DNA from: Pseudomonas lini
GTDB lineage: Bacteria > Pseudomonadota > Gammaproteobacteria > Pseudomonadales > Pseudomonadaceae
Length of the DNA stretch: 64,000 nt
NCBI RefSeq assembly: GCF_030812475.1
Contig: NZ_JAUSSR010000013.1
Coordinates: 1 to 64,000, forward strand
Direction of reading: 5' to 3'
Positions 58,546 to 64,000 of this stretch are shown in pieces. Position 1 is the stretch's first letter. The number at the start of each line of letters is the position of its first letter. The translations under genes and the position numbers were made by a program. The notes beneath the pieces are model-generated. The model worked only from the letters and a program-made list of their open reading frames with translations. It searched no databases and was not told where the DNA came from.

Positions 58546-60702
58546 CTATTCCTGCACCTGGCCGCCACCGGCCGTGATCACTTGCACGCTCATGCGTGGC
58601 GTCGCCAGATCGAGCCCGGCCTCATCCAGATGGCGCTTGAGCGACAGGTTGAACGCCCGGGAAACCTCCCACTGCTTGATCGGCGCGGTCTTGAACCGGG
58701 CGCGCAGGATCGCGTTGCCCGACTCGAAACTCTCGACCCCCTGGATCTCCAGGGGCGACCAGATATTGCGTCGTTGCAGCGGATCGTTGCGCATCTTCTG
58801 CCCGACGTCGCGCATCAGCTTGATCGCGTTATCGATGTCCATGTTCGAAGGCACTGCTACCCGGAAGATCGCGTAGCCGAACTCCCGGGAGTAGTTCTTG
58901 ATGCTTTTGATTTCGCTGAACGGAATGGTGTGGACGATGCCGTCGATGTCCCGCAGGCGCACGGTGCGGATGGTCAGGCCTTCGACGGTGCCCAGGTGGC
59001 CGCCGACGTCCACGTAGTCGTCGATGGCCAGGGAATCTTCGATGATGATGAACAGCCCGGTGATCAGGTCGGCCACCAGCGACTGCGCACCGAAACCGAT
59101 GGCCAGGCCGATCACCCCGGCACCGGCCAGCAGCGGCGTGACGTTCATGCCCATGTTCGCCAGGGCGACGATCAGCGCAATGATGAAAATGGCCACGAAC
59201 AGCACGTTGCGGATCAGCGGCATCATCGTCTGCGCCCGGGCATTGGCCAGGCCTTTGCGCGAGCGGGTGAGGGCGTGGTGCACGGCGGTGTCGCTGAGAA
59301 TCCAGATCAGCCAGGCAAAAATCAGCGTGCCGCCGAGGCTGAACAGTTTGACGCTGATTTCATGGCCTTCGCCCTCGGTGAAGGCGATGAACGACAGGCC
59401 CCAGACCCGCAGGCCGAGCTCGATGAACGCCAGCCACACCAGCAGATGGGCGAGGGTGTAGAAGAAGCTTTTCAGGCGATCGGAGTACAGCGCATGCCGC
59501 TTGGCGCTGCGTTGCGGCTTGAGGGAGTGGCGGCGCACCAGCCCGTTGATGACCATGCACAGCACCAGCAGCACGGTGCAGATCAGCGACTGGCGCAACG
59601 CCGTACTGGTGTCGCCGGCCGAGACGAAGGTGGCGAACAGGGAGATGGCCACCAGCACCAGCGCCGGCACGTACCAGAAGGTGCCGAGGATATCGATGGT
59701 GTCGCTCAGGGCGCGTCGGGTCAGGCGTCGGGACAGCGGTTGGTTGCGGATCAGATGAGCTATCGGGCGGCGGAACCGCAGGATGAACAACCCCGTGGAC
59801 AGCGCCGCCAGCACGTTGGCGATGGTGGCGGCGGTATGGGCCAGGTGAGTGCCGAGGCTGGCGACCAGTCGCGGGTCGCTCAGGGCTTCACCGAAGGCGG
59901 CGAAACTGCCGATCAGCCACAGCGGCCGGAAGGCTTGATGGCGCAGGATGTACAAGGCACGGTGGCGGTGCGGACCGTCGAGCACGGAAAACGCGATCAC
60001 GCAGATCGCCGAGAAACAGGTACCGACCACCAGCGCATAGGCCAGCACCATGGCCAGGCTTTTGCCCAGTGACGAGGGCAGGGCGTAGCTCATGTACACC
60101 GTGATGACCAGGGCAATCAGCCATGGCCCGAGTTTGCGCAAGGCAAAGCGCAGCATATCCAGGGCCCTGGGGTGTTGCGGCAGTTCTTCGGTCAGGCCGA
60201 AGCGCATCCGCACCCGGTGACCGAGCCAGATCAGCGCGGCGGCCAGCAGGCTCCAGATCATCAGGATCATGGCGAAGGCAAAGATGATCGGCAGCCATTC
60301 GTTGGCCGGCAATACCAGCGCCGCCAGTTCCTCCTCGGCCAGTTCGAACTCTTGGGTCCAGCGCGTGAGCGGGCTGTCGGCGCCGGAGAACTGTTTTTCG
60401 AAACTGGCCAGGGTGCCGCCGATCAGGCCCAGGACGCCTTCTTCAGTGGCGGGCCGGACTTTCAGGGTGGCGTCGCGCAGCTTCTTCAGGTCGGTCAGCA
60501 ACTGGGTCCGCTGCTGATCGTTCTCCAGCGACTTGATGACTTCGTCCAGAGACTGGCCCAGGGGTTCCTGCGCCTCCGGCTGGGTTTTCGCCGAACCGCC
60601 GAGCATGCCCGGCAAGCCCACCGCCTGGGCAGGGGCCAGCGGCAGCAGCGTCATCAGGCAGACGAGGAAAAGGGATGGCAGGGCAAAAAGACGAGCGAAC
60701 AC
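58546..60702 (-). CDS. Large MscS-type mechanosensitive channel (YbiO-like)
   Basis: A 718-residue channel. A signal peptide (ending APAQA), a periplasmic helical region and about ten helices precede the MscS pore and beta domain (VTPLLAGAGVIGLAIGFGAQ, then DYVDVGGHLGTVEGLTIR). It releases solutes on osmotic down-shock; homologues include YbiO and YnaI. I favour GTG at 60702 because it gives a clean signal peptide; the frame continues upstream without conservation. The short membrane protein gene at 60780 lies just upstream. Confidence 0.87.
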   Translation of the reverse strand: MFARLFALPSLFLVCLMTLLPLAPAQAVGLPGMLGGSAKTQPEAQEPLGQSLDEVIKSLENDQQRTQLLTDLKKLRDATLKVRPATEEGVLGLIGGTLASFEKQFSGADSPLTRWTQEFELAEEELAALVLPANEWLPIIFAFAMILMIWSLLAAALIWLGHRVRMRFGLTEELPQHPRALDMLRFALRKLGPWLIALVITVYMSYALPSSLGKSLAMVLAYALVVGTCFSAICVIAFSVLDGPHRHRALYILRHQAFRPLWLIGSFAAFGEALSDPRLVASLGTHLAHTAATIANVLAALSTGLFILRFRRPIAHLIRNQPLSRRLTRRALSDTIDILGTFWYVPALVLVAISLFATFVSAGDTSTALRQSLICTVLLVLCMVINGLVRRHSLKPQRSAKRHALYSDRLKSFFYTLAHLLVWLAFIELGLRVWGLSFIAFTEGEGHEISVKLFSLGGTLIFAWLIWILSDTAVHHALTRSRKGLANARAQTMMPLIRNVLFVAIFIIALIVALANMGMNVTPLLAGAGVIGLAIGFGAQSLVADLITGLFIIIEDSLAIDDYVDVGGHLGTVEGLTIRTVRLRDIDGIVHTIPFSEIKSIKNYSREFGYAIFRVAVPSNMDIDNAIKLMRDVGQKMRNDPLQRRNIWSPLEIQGVESFESGNAILRARFKTAPIKQWEVSRAFNLSLKRHLDEAGLDLATPRMSVQVITAGGGQVQE

Positions 60703-60779
60703 TAGGCGGTCAACCTCGGATGAGCGGATCGACCGAGTGTACGAGCCCGTCAAAATCAATGCGAGCCGGGGTTGAGGAT

Positions 60780-60956
60780 TTATTCGTTGAGTTTGGCGAG
60801 GATCTTGAACACCACGGTGGCGAGGATCGTCAGCATGCCGATCCACATCGCGAACACGCCGGCGTTCTTGTCGCGAAAATTGAAGCCGATCGCCAGCATG
60901 ATCATCCCGGCGAGAATCGGGATCAGCATGGCGTGGAACGAAGACATCGTGATCAT
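60780..60956 (-). CDS. Small two-helix membrane protein
   Basis: A 58-residue protein (MITMSSFHAMLIPILAG at the start, VFKILAKLNE at the end) with two hydrophobic helices separated by NFRDKNAG. AAGG lies nine bases before the ATG at 60956; a start at 60947 (55 residues) is the alternative. It is the minus-strand partner of a spurious plus-strand frame. It sits 77 bp before the MscS-like gene and may be co-transcribed. No family recognised with confidence. Confidence 0.7.
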   Translation of the reverse strand: MITMSSFHAMLIPILAGMIMLAIGFNFRDKNAGVFAMWIGMLTILATVVFKILAKLNE

Positions 60957-61006
60957 GGGCGACTACCTTGTCGGGAGGGATGCTTGAAGTCTAGGTGGCT
61001 TTTCAA

Positions 61007-61154
61007 CTGTAGGAGCGAGCTTGCTCCTACAGGTTTACGCAAATCCCTGTAGGAGCGAGCTTGCTCGCGATGGACGTGAACGATAACGCTCGAAACCTGA
61101 CACCCCGTGGCGCTCTCAGGTACTTCGCCGGCAAGCCGGTCTCGCTCCTACAGG
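61007..61154. repeat. REP cluster (three copies)
   Basis: A compact palindrome (61007-61032), a direct copy with the tail gatggacgtgaacgataacgc (61046-61089) and an inverted copy (61128-61154). The tail is the one found in the 69-bp tandem array at 28829. Confidence 0.88.
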
Positions 61155-61165
61155 GTCATGCGAGG

Positions 61166-62455
61166 TTACGGCAGCTCGCGGCAGGCATAGAACGCGCCCA
61201 GCACCTTGACCAGGTGCGCCAGGTCATGGCTGCCGCACAGCTCGCGGATCGAGTGCATGGCGAACGTCGGCAAGCCGATGTCGACGGTGCGTACGCCCAG
61301 GTGGCTGGCGGTGATCGGGCCAATGGTCGAGCCGCAGCCCATGTCGCTGCGCACCACGAAGCTCTGCACCGGCACTTCTTCGGCCATGCACAGGTGGCGG
61401 AAGAACCCGGCGGTTTCGCTGTTGGTGGCGTAACGCTGGTTGCTGTTGACCTTGATCACCGGGCCGGCATTGAGTTTCGGGCCGTGGTTGGCGTCGTGCT
61501 TGTCGGCATAGTTGGGATGTACGCCGTGGGCATTGTCGGCCGAGACCAACAGCGATTTCTGAATGGTCCGTACGAACTCATCACCTTCGGGCAGCAGGCG
61601 GCGCAGGGTTTGCTCGAGCATCGGGCCGTCGGCACCGCAAGCGGAGCTGGAGCCCACTTCTTCGTGGTCATTGCACACCAGCACGCAGGTTTCGTCGGTC
61701 TCGGTCGTCAGCAACGCTTGCAGGCCGGCGTAGCAGGACAGCAGGTTGTCCAGGCGCGCGCCGGCGATGAAGTCGCCATGCAGGCCAATGATCGCGGCGC
61801 TTTGGGTATCGTAGAAGCTCAGCTCGTAATCGAGCACCACGTCGGCGTTCAGCCCGTGTTCCCGACCCAACTGGTCGGTGAGTACGGCGCGGAAGTCGAC
61901 CCGTTCGTCACCGGCAAATTGCGCGAGGATCGGTGGCAGCTCGGTCTGGGCGTTGATGGCCCACCCCATATTGGCTTCGCGATTGAGGTGAATGGCCAGG
62001 TTCGGGATGGTGGCGATCGGCGTCTTGAAGTCGACCAGCTGACTCTCGACCTTGCCGTCACGGCGGAAGGTCACGCGACCGGCCAGCGACAGATCACGAT
62101 CGAACCACGGCGCCAGCAGCGCGCCGCCATAGACTTCCACGCCCAGTTGCCAGAAGCCCTGGCGTTGCAGTTCCGGCTGGGGCTTGACCCGCAGACACGG
62201 GCTGTCGGTGTGGGCGCCGACCAGCCGAATCCCGCCGTGCAGCGGTGAATGACGGCCCATTTTGACCGCGACGATTGAAGAGTCATTACGGGTGACGTAG
62301 TAGCGACCATTGGTCTCGGTGGTCCATGGCTCGCGCTCGTCGAGACGTTGATAGCCCGCCGCTTCCAGGCGCTGTACCAGGCTGGCGGTGGCATGAAACG
62401 GGGTAGGGGAGGCCTTGAGGAAGTCGATCAGGCCTTGGTTCAACTCTTCGCGCAT
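61166..62455 (-). CDS. apeB: M18 family aminopeptidase
   Basis: A 429-residue metallo-aminopeptidase of the M18 family (aspartyl aminopeptidase group). Metal-binding segments VGAHTDSPCLRVKP, CNDHEEVGSSSACGADGPM and DMGCGSTIGPI are intact, and the length fits. It removes N-terminal, often acidic, residues from peptides in the cytoplasm. It precedes and is on the same strand as the small membrane-protein gene but is separated from it by the REP cluster. Confidence 0.93.
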   Translation of the reverse strand: MREELNQGLIDFLKASPTPFHATASLVQRLEAAGYQRLDEREPWTTETNGRYYVTRNDSSIVAVKMGRHSPLHGGIRLVGAHTDSPCLRVKPQPELQRQGFWQLGVEVYGGALLAPWFDRDLSLAGRVTFRRDGKVESQLVDFKTPIATIPNLAIHLNREANMGWAINAQTELPPILAQFAGDERVDFRAVLTDQLGREHGLNADVVLDYELSFYDTQSAAIIGLHGDFIAGARLDNLLSCYAGLQALLTTETDETCVLVCNDHEEVGSSSACGADGPMLEQTLRRLLPEGDEFVRTIQKSLLVSADNAHGVHPNYADKHDANHGPKLNAGPVIKVNSNQRYATNSETAGFFRHLCMAEEVPVQSFVVRSDMGCGSTIGPITASHLGVRTVDIGLPTFAMHSIRELCGSHDLAHLVKVLGAFYACRELP

Positions 62456-62530
62456 AAATAGCTCCAGACAGCAATGGAGCCAGTTTAACGTATTGGTCGG
62501 GGGCTTTGGGCGCGACGTGACCCGCTCACG

Positions 62531-63634
62531 TCAGCTCGCCGCCTCGACCCGGTTTATCAGGTACTTCATGATAATCCGCTCATCCTCGGGCTTTTCGGGC
62601 CGGGGCAGTTGCGCGGGCCAGCCCTGCTTCGTCTCCAGCAGCTTTTTCTGACGGCCGCGGTCCCAGCGAAGAATCTCCCGCGAGGCACTTTCCCACCATT
62701 CGTGGCGGCACGCTGTGTAGTACGGATGATCGGGGGCCGCGCTGCCGTAGAGCAGATCGCGCCCGACCTTTCTCAGCGAGCCGCGCTGGTGCCGCAGCTT
62801 CCATTTTATTTTCAGCCGCTGCCAGGCCGAAGGGAAGGGTTTCGCGCGCGGCACATCACGGCACAGCTCGACCAGTTGCTGATTGAACGTCTCGCCATGC
62901 AGGGAGAAGAAATGCGCCTGCATCGCATGGAAAAAGCGTTTATCGGCAAAGTAGTGATAGATGGACTTCCTGGTTTCATCCACAGGCTTGCCGTGCAGGG
63001 CGAACGACAGGGCGATCTGCTCGATGGTGTGGATGTCGAAGCCGTCGCGGGTCCATTCGTCGATGAAGCGGATGGACGCGTCGAACAGCGCGGTATCGCG
63101 GTCAGTCACCCCGCACACGCCGCTGTTGAACAGCTTGAAACCGTTTTGCGCAGTAACGCCGTGAGCGCGCAGGCGGCCGCCGAGCTTCAGATAGTCAGGG
63201 CGTTCGTGGACGTCTTTCCAGTCGTATTCGAACCGGTCCATCAGGTAATGCCCGGGTTCAATCCGCTCGAACAGCTGCATCGGGTCGCGGGTGAACAAGG
63301 TATCGGTGTCGACGAACAAGGTCTTTTGCGCCAGCGTCAACCCATGGGCAATCGCGCAGGCCTTGCGGCGATGGTGATAGCCGTTTTCGCCTTGCCACCG
63401 GGTCAGGGTTTCCCGGGTCAGGGTGACGGTTTCCACTGGCCAGCCGGCATAGTCCTGCGGACGATCCGTGAGGATTCTGATGCTCGGCTGCTGGCCGTTC
63501 GTGGCATGGGCCAGCGCGGTCAACATACTGAACTTGGCTTCCCGCCGATACACCTCATGGTCGCCGTAGATCAGGTAGAGCAGCTGGTGTCGGGGTTTTT
63601 CGACGGGTATCGCCAGGAAATCGGTACAACTCAT
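62531..63634 (-). CDS. Glycosyltransferase-like protein (GT-A, DxD)
   Basis: A 367-residue cytoplasmic protein with a GT-A-like N-terminal half: LLYLIYGDHEVYRREAKFS, ILTDRPQDYAGWPV and the metal motif DTDTLF (LAQKTLFVDTDTLFTRDP). The C-terminal half is rich in Arg/Lys and unrecognised. It resembles GT8 enzymes by order of motifs, but donor and acceptor are unknown and no polysaccharide locus surrounds it. Confidence 0.68.
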   Translation of the reverse strand: MSCTDFLAIPVEKPRHQLLYLIYGDHEVYRREAKFSMLTALAHATNGQQPSIRILTDRPQDYAGWPVETVTLTRETLTRWQGENGYHHRRKACAIAHGLTLAQKTLFVDTDTLFTRDPMQLFERIEPGHYLMDRFEYDWKDVHERPDYLKLGGRLRAHGVTAQNGFKLFNSGVCGVTDRDTALFDASIRFIDEWTRDGFDIHTIEQIALSFALHGKPVDETRKSIYHYFADKRFFHAMQAHFFSLHGETFNQQLVELCRDVPRAKPFPSAWQRLKIKWKLRHQRGSLRKVGRDLLYGSAAPDHPYYTACRHEWWESASREILRWDRGRQKKLLETKQGWPAQLPRPEKPEDERIIMKYLINRVEAAS

Positions 63635-63667
63635 CCGGATAACAATCCTTTCTCTGAAGCAGTGTAC

Positions 63668-64000
63668 TTAAAACGGTGCCGGGCATTCGAAACGCAAGCG
63701 TTCGCCGGTTTGCGGGTGGGTGAAGCTGAGCATGCTGGCGTGCAGGCACAGGCGCGGCCAGGCAGCCAGGGCCTGTTCGTGTGCATAGAGGCCGTCACCC
63801 AGCAGCGGATGACCGATGGACAGCATGTGCACGCGCAGCTGATGGGAGCGGCCGGTGATCGGTGTCAGTTCGACGCGGCACCAGTCGCCGCAACGTTCCA
63901 GCACGCGCCAGAAAGTCAGGGCGTGCTTGCCGAACTCATGGTCCACCACATGGCGTGGTTTGGTAGGCGGGTCGTATCGTAGGGGCAGGTCGATGCTGCC
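63668..64000 (-). CDS. rluA: Pseudouridine synthase RluA, C-terminal part (cut by window end)
   Basis: The last 110 residues of a RluA-type enzyme; the 5' end lies beyond the window. The fragment runs in one frame from 64000 and has GSIDLPLRYDPPTKPRHVVD, TGRSHQLRVHMLSIGHPLLG and DGLYA, characteristic of RluA, which modifies 23S rRNA U746 and tRNA U32. Separated by 33 bp from the glycosyltransferase-like gene. Confidence 0.88.
   Translation of the reverse strand, partial: GSIDLPLRYDPPTKPRHVVDHEFGKHALTFWRVLERCGDWCRVELTPITGRSHQLRVHMLSIGHPLLGDGLYAHEQALAAWPRLCLHASMLSFTHPQTGERLRFECPAPF

Noticed and set aside
58543..60072. 509-codon plus-strand frame
   Set aside because: Antisense of the MscS-type channel gene, whose membrane helices and MscS signature are clear.

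Overview
This 64 kb window looks like chromosome of a fluorescens-group Pseudomonas. The evidence is the Pseudomonas-type 5S rRNA end, the Anr-hemN-ccoSIHG and double cbb3 oxidase layout, the OprI/Ldt/TesA/GreB block, EarP beside an EF-P carrying Arg32, CysB, and abundant 'gggagc-gggcttgcccgc' or 'aggagctggcttgccagc' REP doublets between genes. GC content is high throughout. I see no prophage, insertion sequence, CRISPR array or tRNA; nearly everything is core genome.

Layout. (1) 1-7753: the 3' end of a 5S rRNA with the rrn terminator, a PBP2 paralogue 27 nt beyond it, then a tightly overlapping operon of a sigma-54 activator, an ABC exporter, a subtilisin-like protease and an FAD monooxygenase. 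These last three match the maturation factors QhpF, QhpE and QhpG of quinohemoprotein amine dehydrogenase, but no enzyme subunit and no radical-SAM QhpD is present. (2) 7902-12608: a CurA-like reductase, recR, apt, the oxygen sensor anr, and hemN. (3) 12769-25517: a microaerobic respiration block, with a TauE/SafE-like membrane protein, ccoSIHG for oxidase assembly, then two complete ccoNOQP operons in tandem. ANR-type boxes (TTGAY-N4-RTCAA) stand before hemN and the second cco operon, and weaker ones before ccoG and the first cco operon. (4) 25613-32162: a hydrolase, a divergent LysR / acyl-CoA dehydrogenase pair followed by a four-copy 69-bp tandem repeat, tatD, an MltF-like lytic transglycosylase and a DoxX protein. 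(5) 32202-32924: a non-coding element bounded by 60-bp inverted repeats. (6) 33177-39795: a small unknown gene, greB, a two-gene ABC transporter divergent from tesA, an L,D-transpeptidase and oprI. (7) 40428-48322: a GNAT protein, class I DAHP synthase, PilZ protein, thioredoxin-like protein, 5'-nucleotidase, universal stress protein, cysB, a GreA/B-like factor with a membrane partner, and earP-efp. (8) 48506-64000: a TSUP transporter, a LysR, two DUF1127 genes, a YcaQ-like glycosylase, class II DAHP synthase, a spermidine-synthase-like methyltransferase, a deleted enoyl-CoA hydratase, deaD with a long leader, an M20 hydrolase, a MscS-type channel, a small membrane protein absent from ordinary ORF calls, an M18 aminopeptidase, a glycosyltransferase-like protein, and the 3' end of rluA.

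The genes that work together most clearly are those for low-oxygen respiration: Anr senses oxygen, HemN makes haem without oxygen, CcoGHIS assembles copper and haem into the oxidase, and two oxidase isoforms are supplied. I found no wholly new system. The best candidates for follow-up are the orphan Qhp maturation operon, the ANR box inside a divergent coding sequence, the inverted-repeat element at 32202-32924, the 69-bp tandem array, and several small ORFs.
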